A DNA stretch of 64,000 bases from Eubacterium sp. CAG:252 (GTDB taxonomy: Bacteria; Bacillota; Clostridia; Lachnospirales; Lachnospiraceae), in contig FR886343.1 in the NCBI GenBank assembly GCA_000436535.1, positions 68,067 to 132,066 on the forward strand, read 5' to 3'. The translations under genes were made by a program, and so were the position numbers. The notes beneath the pieces were generated by a model, which was given only the letters and a program-made list of their open reading frames with translations, did not search any database and was not told the DNA's origin. Position 1 is the first letter of the stretch, and the number at the start of each line of letters is the position of its first letter. Shown here in pieces: positions 45,532 to 54,985 of the stretch.

Positions 45532-46422
45532 ATGAATGTTATAGAAACTTTTAAAAATCCATATAAAATTTTATCATGGCTTTCTACGAAAGGCTTTTTT
45601 AAAAATATGGATAATGAAAAATATATAAAAATGCAATATAGAGGATTTGTTGAAAAAAATTGGATTTAAATAATGTTAAGACTTTCAATGAAAAAATACA
45701 ATGGTTAAAAATAAATGATAGAAATCCTTTGTATACCAATATGTTTGATAAATATTTGGTAAAACAATACGTATCTGATTTGATTGGTGATGAATATATT
45801 ATCTCTACAATAGGGGGGATATGATTCATTTGAAGATATTAATTTTAGTACATTGCAAAATCAATTTGTTATAAAAACAATCTATAATCTGGTGGTGGTG
45901 TTGTATGTAAAAATAAAGAAATATTTGATATAGATAAATCCAGAAAGTTTATAAATTCATTAATTAAACGTAATTATTATAAATTGTGGAAGGGGTGGTC
46001 ATATAAAAATATAAAACCAAGGATAATAGTTGAAAAATATATTAAAGATGAATAAATAAAAGAGTTAAAGGATTATAAATTGTTTTGCTTTAATGAAAAA
46101 TGAAATTAATGTTTATCGCATGTGATCGACAGAACAATAAAAGTGAAACAACATTTGATTTTTTTGATGAGAATTTTAGGCATATAGATGTTATTAATGT
46201 ACATCCTACCTCAAAAAAATTATCGAATGTCCTCCAAAATTCCAAGAAGTGAAAAGGTTGGCTGAGAAATTATCAAAAAATATCCCTTTATTAAGAGTTG
46301 ATTTATATCAATCAAATGGGAAAATTTATTTTGGCGAATTAACATTTTTTCATTGTAGTGGTTATGTACTTTTTAAACCTGAAAAATACGATGAGATATT
46401 TGGAAATTGGATAGAAATTTAA
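45532..46422 (+). pseudogene. Decayed TupA-like ATP-grasp glycosyltransferase
   Basis: A first copy of the gene at 46444. The intact start (MNVIETFKNPYKILSWLSTK) runs only 45 codons to a stop. Reading in other frames restores KTFNEKIQWLKINDRNPLYT, then SFEDINFSTLQNQFVI, WSYKNIKPRIIVEKYIKDE, and the end GELTFFHCSGYVLFKP to GNWIEI. At least four frameshifts and two stops are needed, so it is dead. Its own GGAAAGG site is still present. It aligns along the full length with the downstream intact copy, showing an old tandem paralogue pair. Confidence 0.85.
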
Positions 46423-46443
46423 TTGATAAGGAGAAATATAGAT

Positions 46444-47343
46444 ATGATAGATAAAATTGCAAAATTAATTACTGATAAAAAATATAGGTTTTATGTATTA
46501 CTTCGACATGGATTTTATAATAAATGGTCTGATGAAAGATTTTTAAAGAAAATTTATAAAATCAGGATGGGTGAATCTTTGAATTTAGAATGTCCAGTTA
46601 CATTTAATGAAAAATTACAATGGCTAAAATTACATGATAGAAATCCGTTATATACTAAAATGGTTGATAAATATGAATTTAAAAATTATATTAAAGAAAG
46701 ATTGGGAGAAGGATATACTATACCAACATTGGGGGTATGGGATTCTTTCGATGATATTGATTTTTCTTCATTACCAGATAAGTTTGTCTTAAAATGTACT
46801 CATGATAGCGGAGGATTAGTTATTTGTAAGGATAAAGAAAATTTTGATGTAGATAAGGCAAGAAAAAAAATAAAGAAAGCATTAAAATCAGATTACTATT
46901 TAACATCTAGAGAATGGCCATATAAAAATGTTAAAAGAAGAGTTATTGCTGAAAAGTATATGGAAGAAGATGAATCAGGTGTATTAACGGATTATAAAGT
47001 GTTTTGTTTTAATGGTGTGCCTAAAATTGTATACATATCTAAGGACAAAGCAGAAGATCCAACTACAGATTTTTTTGATGAGAACTTTAATCATTTGGAA
47101 ATGAGAATGAGAGATCCTAATTCAAAAACTGTACCTAAAAAGCCAAAGTTTTATGATGAAATGTTAGATATAGCAAGAAAATTATCCGCAAATATCCCTC
47201 ATGTCAGAGTCGATTTTTATTATATAAATAATAGAATATATGTAGGTGAATTAACCTTCTTTCATTGTGGAGGATTACAGAGAATTGAGCCAAAATCTTG
47301 GGAGAAAAAAATGGGCGAATGGATTGATATAAGTATGATTTAA
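46444..47343 (+). CDS. TupA-like ATP-grasp protein (capsule glycosyltransferase-type)
   Basis: A 299-residue member of the TupA-like ATP-grasp family found in capsule and teichuronopeptide loci, where it is thought to ligate an amino acid or peptide to the polymer. Seen: VTFNEKLQWLKLHDRNPLYT, KFVLKCTHDSGGLVICKD, VIAEKYMEEDESGVLTDYKV and RVDFYYINNRIYVGELTFFH. ATG 46444 follows AAGGAG by ten bases. It is the last intact gene of the polysaccharide cluster. Confidence 0.85.
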   Translation: MIDKIAKLITDKKYRFYVLLRHGFYNKWSDERFLKKIYKIRMGESLNLECPVTFNEKLQWLKLHDRNPLYTKMVDKYEFKNYIKERLGEGYTIPTLGVWDSFDDIDFSSLPDKFVLKCTHDSGGLVICKDKENFDVDKARKKIKKALKSDYYLTSREWPYKNVKRRVIAEKYMEEDESGVLTDYKVFCFNGVPKIVYISKDKAEDPTTDFFDENFNHLEMRMRDPNSKTVPKKPKFYDEMLDIARKLSANIPHVRVDFYYINNRIYVGELTFFHCGGLQRIEPKSWEKKMGEWIDISMI

Positions 47344-47483
47344 TATCATTGAAATATACAAGGTAATTCTGACTTAATAATGATCATATATAAAATATTA
47401 ATTATTGGGTCAGATTTACTAAAAAATTTGTATACAAATATGTGCTGTGCTGGATTTAATACATAAGAGAGGATAGAAATTGT

Positions 47484-48007
47484 ATGAATTTTGAAAAAAT
47501 AAGAATTATTATATTATCGTTGCTTTGTGTATGCTGCATTTCATATTGCAGAACATCTGCAAATGCTGAAGAACTTCTGAATTATAGTGAAGAATATGTG
47601 GATTTAATACAGGAGGGAAATTATGGCAGCAGTAGTAATGTACGGAAAGTTGAATATTATAGTTTAAACAATTATACGGAAGCTAAAAATGCAATAAAGG
47701 ATGGCTATGTTACATCTATCATACCTGCTTATATATCTGATTCTAAGGACGATATTTTAGAGATGAAAGATAAGTTTAATGCTGCAGTAGAAACAAAAAA
47801 GTTTACTGTATTAAAAAAAGGTGTAAAGAGTAATGCTGTAAAAAAATGCAGACATTTCTTATAAAATTAGGTTATCTTAATAGTTATGCAGATGGAGATT
47901 TTGGTTCAGTTACAGAGATTGCAGTAAAAAAATTCCAAAAGGAAAATGGATTGTATGTAGATGGAATAGCAGGAATCCAGACACTTGTAACATTATATTC
48001 AAAATAA
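47484..48007 (+). pseudogene. Secreted peptidoglycan-binding protein, frameshifted at an A7 run
   Basis: The first frame (126 codons, 47484-47864) starts with a signal peptide, with hydrophobic IIILSLLCVCCISYC and a likely cut near ANA-EE. At 47840-47846 seven A lead the frame into a stop. In the -1 frame translation continues as MQTFLIKLGYLNSYADGDFG, VTEIAVKKFQKENGLYVDG and a stop at 48005-48007, which is a PG_binding_1 domain. The A7 is in phase as gtA AAA AAA, a classic -1 slippery pattern. A natural frameshift, slippage, phase variation, a true mutation or a sequencing error are all possible. A strong terminator follows. Confidence 0.75.
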
Positions 48008-48026
48008 ATATAGTATTATTGCTCTT

Positions 48027-48058
48027 ACTCCGGTGTCCTATGGACTCGGAGTTTTTTT
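48027..48058 (+). terminator. Rho-independent terminator after the peptidoglycan-binding gene
   Basis: ACTCCG (48027-48032) pairs with CGGAGT (48047-48052), with GTCC/GGAC inside, then seven T. It marks the right end of the AT-rich island. Confidence 0.92.
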
Positions 48059-48271
48059 ATATGAGAAATATATGCTGAATGTGCGTAAACGCTCCAACGC
48101 TTACTATTTTTTATGCAAAATAACGAATTTCCCCATTTAAAATTATAAGTAATTATTCTATGAATATAGATAAAATTATGGTATAATATAAAAATCATTT
48201 AAGTATGTGTGACGTGCAATAGAATACAGAAACTAATGATAAAACAACATCGGTGAAAGGACATATTATGT

Positions 48272-50383
48272 ATGCAGGAGTATGATGAATCATTTTTCAG
48301 GGCGAAAGCCAACAAAAGAGCAGGTATAACCTGGCTTGCTCTTATTCTTATAGCAACCGTGTATTATGGGATTAAGACAAAGAGCGGTGAGATTACTAAA
48401 GGATATTTTACAGCATGTATGATAGTAGGCTGGGTTACATATATAGGAGGACATATAGTAGCTGCGATTAAGGGTGGAGCATCCAAAGAGTATAAGTGGG
48501 TGCTTGGTATAGGTTATCTTTTATTCTACGCTGTTATAGCATGGACAGTACTTGATAAGATTTCGTATATATTTATTCTTCCATTATTATCAATTCTTAT
48601 ATTGTATAAAGACCCTAAGTTTATTAAGACAATCATGTGGTTTACATTATTTGTGCTGATTAGCAGTAATATATACAAAGGTACTGCAAAAGGAATGATG
48701 GACTTTGTTGCAAGTGAAGAGTGTGCGCTTCAGTTTGCGATTGTATTATGCTGCTATGCCTGTACTAATATGGCGATAAAGCATCTGGTTGAGTCGGATG
48801 GTGCGCTGACGGCATCCATAGAGGCGGAGCTGGCGCAGGTTGTACAGACAGTTGAACAGGTTAAAGAGGCAAGTAATTCGATTGTTGATGGTGTTACAGT
48901 TGTAAGAGAGCTTGCAGATGAGAATAAAGAGGGAGCTAACAATGTAGTTAAGGATATGGGAACGCTTTCGGATAACAACGATGTCCTTAATGACAAGACA
49001 GTTTCCTCAATAGAGATGACAAATGTTATTGATACTCAGGTCAAGGATGTATCTGAACTTATGGAGGAGTTCTCAAAGCTTATTGAAAAGTCAGTTGAGC
49101 ACGCTAACTTGAGTGCCGGTGAACTTACAGAGGTTGTTGATATTACTAACAGAATGTCAGCATTATCAGGCAAGATTGAGACTATTCTTGAGACATTTAA
49201 GAAAGAATTTGAAAATGTTAAGCAGGAAACAAGCACTATTGAGGGTATTACATCACAGACAAATCTTCTTGCACTTAATGCTTCAATAGAGGCTGCAAGA
49301 GCTGGAGAGGCAGGAAAGGGTTTTGCTGTTGTTGCTGACCAGATAAGAAGCTTAAGCAGTGGAACTCAAGACTCTTCTAACAGTATTATGGAAGCACTTT
49401 CTCATCTTGAGGCAACATCAGATGAAATGCTTGAGTCAATTACTGAGACGGTTGAGCTTATCCAGCTTAATATTGAAAAGGTATCAACGGTTAATAAGTC
49501 AGTAGAAGACATAACAAATGATGCAACAAGTCTTGGTGATAACATAAAGATTGTTGACAGTGCGGTTAAACAGGTTGAGAATTCTAATGAAACACTTGCT
49601 GCTAATATGAATCAGGTTGGCGAAGTAATGCAGATAATGACTGAAAGTATTAACAATGCAGAGCAGACAACTAAGACTATGCTTAGCAAGTATGAGGCTA
49701 GTGACAGAAGTGCAATGGATATTGAAGCTGTTGTTGGCGAGCTTATGGAAGAACTTGGTATTGGCGGATTTATGAATGTTCAGGATATAAAGAGTGGAAT
49801 GAAGTTCAGAATGGTTATTGACGGACAGGCTAATGCCAAGGAAGAATATACAGGTGAGGTTGTTGATAGAAAAGACAATAATGTATACATAAATCTTAAC
49901 AACAGAGCAGCATTTAATGACAAGAGAAAAAATCTTAAGTGTTCATTTAATGCTGTTGTAGATAATGTATTATATTGCTGGAATGATATAACAATTCACA
50001 ATGTTAAAGCAGGTGAAAAGGGAGAGTTCAAGCTTACTATTGATGCTAATCCACAGGTATATAACAGAAGAAAGTATCCAAGAATGCCACTTAACAATAG
50101 CTGTACAATAGGCGTTGACGGTACAGATATAACATATTATGGACGTATGGTAAATATCAGTGCTAATGGTTTCGCATTTTCAGTTAATGATGCAGCATTT
50201 GAAACTATGAAGGGTCAGAATATTGCTATCAGAATAGATAACTTCGATGTTGTGAAAGGAAAAGAAATTCAGGGCTGCATAATAAGGTGTTCTAATGATG
50301 AGGGCAATTATATTGTTGGCTGTAGAATGCCAGAGGACAGTAGTGAGATTAAGGATTATGTAAGTAAGAATTACAGTGAGTAG
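48272..50383 (+). CDS. Methyl-accepting chemotaxis protein with C-terminal PilZ domain
   Basis: A 703-residue receptor. Six hydrophobic segments fill residues 17-168 with almost no external loops, so the sensor is intramembrane. A cytoplasmic coiled coil follows, with the hairpin tip [20 protein letters not shown], then [15 protein letters not shown] (about 325-360), the CheA/CheW contact. After about 510 a YcgR-like barrel and PilZ domain appear, with RRKYPRMPL (RxxxR) and [11 protein letters not shown] (NxSxxG). The fusion should let c-di-GMP bias chemotaxis signalling. GAAAGGA precedes the ATG by about ten bases. Confidence 0.92.
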   Translation: MQEYDESFFRAKANKRAGITWLALILIATVYYGIKTKSGEITKGYFTACMIVGWVTYIGGHIVAAIKGGASKEYKWVLGIGYLLFYAVIAWTVLDKISYIFILPLLSILILYKDPKFIKTIMWFTLFVLISSNIYKGTAKGMMDFVASEECALQFAIVLCCYACTNMAIKHLVESDGALTASIEAELAQVVQTVEQVKEASNSIVDGVTVVRELADENKEGANNVVKDMGTLSDNNDVLNDKTVSSIEMTNVIDTQVKDVSELMEEFSKLIEKSVEHANLSAGELTEVVDITNRMSALSGKIETILETFKKEFENVKQETSTIEGITSQTNLLALNASIEAARAGEAGKGFAVVADQIRSLSSGTQDSSNSIMEALSHLEATSDEMLESITETVELIQLNIEKVSTVNKSVEDITNDATSLGDNIKIVDSAVKQVENSNETLAANMNQVGEVMQIMTESINNAEQTTKTMLSKYEASDRSAMDIEAVVGELMEELGIGGFMNVQDIKSGMKFRMVIDGQANAKEEYTGEVVDRKDNNVYINLNNRAAFNDKRKNLKCSFNAVVDNVLYCWNDITIHNVKAGEKGEFKLTIDANPQVYNRRKYPRMPLNNSCTIGVDGTDITYYGRMVNISANGFAFSVNDAAFETMKGQNIAIRIDNFDVVKGKEIQGCIIRCSNDEGNYIVGCRMPEDSSEIKDYVSKNYSE

Positions 50384-50385
50384 TT

Positions 50386-50452
50386 ATAGTTAAGTGTAAC
50401 TATTATAGCTTTTTTAGGGAGTCCGCAGAATATGCGGACTTCTTGATTTTTT
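50386..50452 (+). terminator. Two consecutive terminator hairpins after the chemoreceptor
   Basis: A small hairpin ATAGTTA/TAACTAT (50386-50392, 50397-50403) precedes six T. A second 8-bp stem AGTCCGCA/TGCGGACT (50420-50427, 50433-50440) precedes TCTTGATTTTTT. Confidence 0.8.
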
Positions 50453-50594
50453 ATTTGAAATTGATAATAATATTATAAGAGTCTGAGATTTACAAGAATA
50501 GTAAAAATTAAAAAATCGGTAAATCTCTTACATTGGTTAGGAACTAATATGTTTTAATCCTGACATTATTATATAAGTAACAGATGTGGGTTTA

Positions 50595-51581
50595 ATGATG
50601 ATTAATAATATAGAGTATTATATGGAATATCTTGACGGACTGACAAGGGATATGCCGGAAGAGTTTGTAAAGCTTGCACAGGTGTTTGAGCTTAGTATAT
50701 TTGAGCCTATTTATATGGAAGGTGAAAGTGATATATATGCGGCTTACCTTATGAATGATTCGGTTGAGAGCTATTTTGTATTTGAACAGTCAGTGATGAC
50801 AGGGGAATATAAGGACATTGAATGTGACCAGATAGCAGGAATAGAGAAGCTTGAAGATGGATATATGCTTATAGTTAATCAGGACGGAGAGAATATATTT
50901 ACAATAAGATTTAGTAATCTTAGTATGAAGACTAATTATTTTAATTATGGATGTATGGGACATTTCTGGGTTAAGGGATATGAGTATTTAAGGCAGCTTG
51001 AGTATCAGCTTGCGGATGTGAGGGATAAGTACAGGTATCTGGGAAGCAGTGCATGTACTAAGAAAGAGATTATATTTATGCAGCTTGCCGACTTTCCACC
51101 GATTAAGAAGTATAAGTCAGTTCCGGATGCATATTATGTGCCATATCCTGATGCTATATATTCTGAGGCGGTTGATTATCTTATAGAAACAGCAGAGAGT
51201 GTTGGCGATAAGCGTATGGCGGGTATGCTTCAGAGTTATATGAAAAAACCGGACATATTTAAGTGCAATATTATTGCCGCTATGCTTCATAGAAAAGCAC
51301 ACAGCAAGTTCATAGATAAGATTATTATGGATGTGCGGAATGAGGCTGATAAGTATGTAAACAGGCAGTTTGACAGTGATGAGGAAGCCCAGTATGAGAA
51401 GGTTCATAAGAAGGCTCTTAATGCTATGAATATGTATAAGAAAGAAGGATATGAGTGCCTGCTATATAAGGAAGAGCCATTTATGTATTCAAAGGACTCG
51501 ATTACATATAAGGAGCATGTTATGGTATTTAAAAAGGGGCTTATTAATAGAAAGTGTGAAATATATACTTATGAGGTGTAA
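50595..51581 (+). CDS. Unrecognised soluble protein
   Basis: I do not recognise this protein of about 328 residues. The first third is beta-rich and acidic; the second half is helical and rich in Lys and Tyr (for example YPDAIYSEAVDYLIETAESV). No signal peptide, membrane span or catalytic motif was seen. Codon use matches the backbone. The start is uncertain: ATG 50595 or 50598, or GTG 50586; the ribosome site is weak. It stands alone between the chemoreceptor and the PrsW-like gene. Confidence 0.65.
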   Translation: MMINNIEYYMEYLDGLTRDMPEEFVKLAQVFELSIFEPIYMEGESDIYAAYLMNDSVESYFVFEQSVMTGEYKDIECDQIAGIEKLEDGYMLIVNQDGENIFTIRFSNLSMKTNYFNYGCMGHFWVKGYEYLRQLEYQLADVRDKYRYLGSSACTKKEIIFMQLADFPPIKKYKSVPDAYYVPYPDAIYSEAVDYLIETAESVGDKRMAGMLQSYMKKPDIFKCNIIAAMLHRKAHSKFIDKIIMDVRNEADKYVNRQFDSDEEAQYEKVHKKALNAMNMYKKEGYECLLYKEEPFMYSKDSITYKEHVMVFKKGLINRKCEIYTYEV

Positions 51582-51750
51582 TTGTTAGAAATGTATTAAA
51601 TCAAATGTTGAATTTGTAAATGCTTTGAACTATAGTTATATTATGAAGTTATAGATATTTAAAAATGATATTGTGTGGATGGCGTGATAAAGAGCTGGTA
51701 AGGCTATTAAAAGGTTTGTTTTTAGATATTACACGATAAGGAGTGGATAT

Positions 51751-52476
51751 ATGTTTTATTTTTTATTAGAACCTATAATGATGTATAACTGGATATTAAT
51801 ATTAGCAGCAGTTATTCCCGCAGTATTCCTTATGGTAAAGGTATACAGGTCGGACAGGATTGAAAAGGAGAGCGGTTATCTTTTAAGAAAGCTTGTGGTG
51901 GCAGGTATCTTATCTACAATACTGGCATTAATTGAGGAAAGGGTTGGCGAATGGCTTTTGTCCTGCTTTGTTCCTGAGAATACATTGTTGTATCAGATAA
52001 TTCTTTATTTTGTTATTGTTGCGATAGCAGAGGAAAGTTCAAAGTATATATTCTTAAAAAAGCGTACCTGGGACAATGCTGAGTTCAACTGTCAGTATGA
52101 TGGAGTGGTGTATGCAGTATTTGTGTCGCTTGGCTTTGCACTCTGGGAAAATATTAACTATGTATTATCATATGGCTTTTCAACTGCTATTGTAAGAGCT
52201 GTAACTGCTATTCCGGGACATGCCTGTTTTGGTGTGTTTATGGGCGTGTTCTATGGTCTTGCAAGAAAGCAGTATAATCGTGGAAGGTTATTCAGTTCTA
52301 AGATATTCAGAATATGCAGTATTATAGTGCCAGCACTTTTACATGGTGCATACGACTTTATAGCGACTATGGAATATTCTATAGGCGGACTTTACTTTGC
52401 GGTATTTGTAATTATACTTTTTGCGTTATCATTTGGGCTGGTAAGCTTTTCTTCTAAGAATGACAGGTATATATGA
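51751..52476 (+). CDS. PrsW-like intramembrane metalloprotease
   Basis: A 241-residue membrane protein with about eight hydrophobic segments. The family metal-site motifs are in order: AEESSKYIF (EExxK, about residue 92), ALWENINY (FxxxEN-like, about 130), AIPGHACFGVFMG (H) and LLHGAYDFI (H). In Bacillus PrsW makes the first cut of an anti-sigma factor; no such target is adjacent here. AAGGAGTGG lies before the ATG. Confidence 0.88.
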   Translation: MFYFLLEPIMMYNWILILAAVIPAVFLMVKVYRSDRIEKESGYLLRKLVVAGILSTILALIEERVGEWLLSCFVPENTLLYQIILYFVIVAIAEESSKYIFLKKRTWDNAEFNCQYDGVVYAVFVSLGFALWENINYVLSYGFSTAIVRAVTAIPGHACFGVFMGVFYGLARKQYNRGRLFSSKIFRICSIIVPALLHGAYDFIATMEYSIGGLYFAVFVIILFALSFGLVSFSSKNDRYI

Positions 52477-52665
52477 TTAATAAGGTAAAATAATTTGAAG
52501 TGTATTCTGGTACATGAGCAAAATCTGGAGATATATTTACATGAACATAATAAAATGTTTTATTGGATGGACATTAATTGCATAATTAGAAAATATAGTT
52601 CTTATGTATGAAATTCTCAACCTAAAATGAATATATAATATTAGAATATAGAAATGGAGATTAAA

Positions 52666-53349
52666 ATGGCAGAAGTCAGAGTTATTAAGTTAAATGAAAG
52701 TGTTTATTCACAGAATGATAATCAGGCGGAAGAAACACGCCGTATGTTAAATGATAAGAAGGTGTTTTTTGTTAATATTATGTCATCACCGGGAAGTGGC
52801 AAGACTACTATGTTGTCAAGACTTATCAATATGATTAAGGATGATGTAAGAATTGGTGAGATGGATGTTGATATTGAGTCGGATATAGATGCAAGAAGGG
52901 TTGCCGATGCAACAGGTGTAAAGACTATGCAGATTCACAATGGAGGTCTGTGTCATATTGATGCTACGATGACCGCAGATGCAATCCGTGAATATGGTGT
53001 TGATGATATTGATATACTGTTTCTTGAGAATATTGGTAATCTTGTCTGTCCGGCTGAATTTGATACAGGAGCACACCGTAATATTATGATATTGTCGGTT
53101 CCGGAAGGTGATGACAAGCCTCTTAAGTATCCGCTTATGTTTTCTGTGTGCGATGTTATTCTTGTGAATAAAATAGACACTCTTGAAGCATTTGACTTTG
53201 ATATGCAGAAGTTCATGAAGTATGTTAAAGAGCTTAATCCTAATGCAATTATTATGCCAATAAGTGCCAAGACAGGTGAGGGAATGGATAGGCTTGTGGA
53301 GTGGATTGAGAGTGAGAGAAGCAGATATTTACTTTTTGGTGCGGATTAA
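52666..53349 (+). CDS. hypB: HypB-type nickel-insertion GTPase, orphan
   Basis: A 227-residue SIMIBI GTPase used to deliver nickel to [NiFe]-hydrogenase or urease-type enzymes. P-loop SSPGSGKTT (about residue 42), metal-site NGGLCHIDA (about 95), ENIGNLVCP (G3 region) and VNKID (G4) are present. The N-terminal histidine-rich or CxxC nickel stretch is missing. No hypA, hypC-F, hydrogenase or urease gene is near. ATG 52666 is right for GGAG at 52656; ATG 52654 lies before that site. Confidence 0.88.
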   Translation: MAEVRVIKLNESVYSQNDNQAEETRRMLNDKKVFFVNIMSSPGSGKTTMLSRLINMIKDDVRIGEMDVDIESDIDARRVADATGVKTMQIHNGGLCHIDATMTADAIREYGVDDIDILFLENIGNLVCPAEFDTGAHRNIMILSVPEGDDKPLKYPLMFSVCDVILVNKIDTLEAFDFDMQKFMKYVKELNPNAIIMPISAKTGEGMDRLVEWIESERSRYLLFGAD

Positions 53350-53385
53350 CGAACAGTTATGAACTGAAAGGATTAAAAATAAATT

Positions 53386-53766
53386 ATGAAAAAACGCATT
53401 TTAACATACAGAAAATATATTGATTTTTTATTAGCATCAGACAAACAGTCTGACTGGAAATATATAAAGCAGGAACATATTACGCAGGTGGCGTTTTTTC
53501 AGCATGAAAGATTAGTGCATTTAATAGTAACCGTGACATTTGCAGTGCTTGAACTTCTTACGGTATGTGCTTATGTGATAGTCGGGGCGCTTGATAGTAC
53601 ACTTAGTTTTCCGTTACTAATTCTTGCGCTTTTAATAATTGTGCTTCTTATTCCATACATTAAGCATTATTATCTTCTGGAAAATGAAGTGCAGAAAATG
53701 TATGTGCAATATGATAGGATTGCGCAGAAGGCGTATGAGGAGGAAAAATTGATTGACAACGAATAG
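53386..53766 (+). CDS. Small two-TM membrane protein, unknown
   Basis: A 126-residue protein with a charged N-terminus containing QEHITQVAFFQHERLVHLIV, two hydrophobic segments (about 45-67 and 72-90) and a charged C-terminal helix. I do not know a function. It starts 36 bases after hypB with GAAAGGA upstream. The promoter of the following RNA lies in its last codons. Confidence 0.7.
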   Translation: MKKRILTYRKYIDFLLASDKQSDWKYIKQEHITQVAFFQHERLVHLIVTVTFAVLELLTVCAYVIVGALDSTLSFPLLILALLIIVLLIPYIKHYYLLENEVQKMYVQYDRIAQKAYEEEKLIDNE

Positions 53767-53781
53767 TTGATATGTTAAATT
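53753..53781 (+). promoter_or_regulatory. Consensus promoter for the candidate RNA
   Basis: A perfect TTGACA (53753-53758), a 17-base spacer and TAAATT (53776-53781). It starts within the last codons of the membrane-protein gene and directs RNA synthesis from about 53788. Confidence 0.75.
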
Positions 53782-53787
53782 ATGAGT

Positions 53788-53957
53788 AATGAAAAGCGTT
53801 AGAGCTTTTGCGGTGATAGAGAGGAGCTATCCGTCCCGACTTTGCGGGCAATAGAAATACAAAGGTCGTCTCTGCCTATGGAATTAACATAGGACTGCTC
53901 CCAGAATTGCAATTCAAAAGAAATTTACGCCTGAGCCTAACAGCCCAGGCATTTTCT
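53788..53957 (+). ncRNA. Candidate structured non-coding RNA, about 170 nt
   Basis: Between a consensus promoter and a terminator lie several possible helices: AAAAGC/GCTTTT near the 5' end, GATAG/CTATC, GGAGC/GCTCC with GTCC/GGAC next to it, CGACTTTG/CAAAGGTCG with one bulge, and CCTATG/CATAGG, which competes with GTCC/GGAC. GC content is clearly above the surroundings. No reading frame with a ribosome site is present. I could not match it to SRP RNA, tmRNA, RNase P or a known riboswitch; a divergent 6S RNA is possible. A putative nuclease gene begins 40 bases after its end. Confidence 0.6.
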
Positions 53958-53959
53958 TT
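53929..53959 (+). terminator. Terminator of the candidate RNA
   Basis: GCCTGAGC (53929-53936) pairs with GCCCAGGC (53943-53950) with one mismatch, followed by ATTTTCTTT. Confidence 0.65.
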
Positions 53960-53999
53960 ATACAGCGTAAAATTAGTGGGATGTGAAAGGAATATAGTA

Positions 54000-54830
54000 G
54001 TGCAGTCACTTATAGATATTTTTCAAAAAACAAAAGAGGTGTTATGCAAGTATGATTATTATATCTATACTCAAAAGCGTGTATTGCACCTTACCAATTC
54101 AGAGTTAAAAATACCACATTTAATGGGATTACAGTATATAGGCAGACCTAATCAGTTTACAGGGGATTTTGGTGTGTATTCAATCAAGAAAAAGCGTATA
54201 ACACATGAGTCAATAGATAGGTTAGTGAGGAAATATTACAGAACAGAGGAAAAACAGCGACAGATTTTGGAAATTATTTATCGTAAGTTAAATAATCTTC
54301 ACTTACTTGGTGAGATGTTTCAGTCTTATTCAAAATTATATATTTATGAAAAAAATGTAAATACTGATACAGCGTTTGACTGTGATTATTTAATGGTGCA
54401 TGAGAGTGGTAAAGCAATTTTGCACTTAGGGTTAATAAAGTCAGAAGATAGAAAAAATGTTTACCATTGTAATTCGTTTATGACAACATATCAGACGGAT
54501 AGGGAAAAGAATTTGTTTTTTTGTAATTTGTCAAAGCGTTATGAAATAAATAAAATTATAAGGGAAGATAAAAAAACAAAGAAAAAAGATGTTATTTATT
54601 TAAGTGAACAAGCAGAACTTAGAGAAAAGTCCGGCATAATAAAAATGCTTGAAGCAGCGGGGATATATGCAGATGAAGAATTGCTTAAGTATATTTTTCG
54701 ATTAAATATAAGATTTGGAGAATATCATACATTGGATATGCTTTCGGATGAAAAACTACTTATGAATAAATGTAAAAATAAACGTGATGAAGTATTAGTA
54801 AAAGAATTTCTAAATATATGGAAGAAATAA
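54000..54830 (+). CDS. PBECR4-like putative RNase/toxin protein
   Basis: A 276-residue soluble protein. KYDYYIYTQKRVLHLTNSEL, then PHLMGLQYIG, FDCDYLMVHESGKAILHLGL and NSFMTTYQTDREKNLFFCNL recall PBECR4, a Barnase/EndoU/ColicinE5-D/RelE-like fold described in phage and toxin-like contexts. I hold this assignment with moderate confidence, and no activity is known. Start GTG 54000 follows GAAAGGA by about nine bases; the frame is open back to TTG 53907, but that part lies inside the RNA and its terminator. It is AT-richer than the neighbours. Directly upstream is the candidate RNA. Confidence 0.65.
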   Translation: MQSLIDIFQKTKEVLCKYDYYIYTQKRVLHLTNSELKIPHLMGLQYIGRPNQFTGDFGVYSIKKKRITHESIDRLVRKYYRTEEKQRQILEIIYRKLNNLHLLGEMFQSYSKLYIYEKNVNTDTAFDCDYLMVHESGKAILHLGLIKSEDRKNVYHCNSFMTTYQTDREKNLFFCNLSKRYEINKIIREDKKTKKKDVIYLSEQAELREKSGIIKMLEAAGIYADEELLKYIFRLNIRFGEYHTLDMLSDEKLLMNKCKNKRDEVLVKEFLNIWKK

Positions 54831-54985
54831 TTAATATTTAAGTATATGTGTGTTAATAATGCAAATAAAATACAATCACAATTAAAATGTAAAAATTTCC
54901 CAATTATGTAAAAATATTTATTGATATCCTGACGATAATCGGCTAAGATAATAGGCAACACTATGATTAATACGTGAGGAATACA

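Noticed and set aside
53788..53957. SRP RNA, tmRNA or c-di-GMP riboswitch
   Set aside because: The conserved core sequences of these RNAs (for example the SRP GGAAGC loop or GEMM core) were not found.
53907..53999. Longer N-terminus for the nuclease-like protein
   Set aside because: It would place coding sequence over the terminator of the candidate RNA; GTG 54000 has a proper site.
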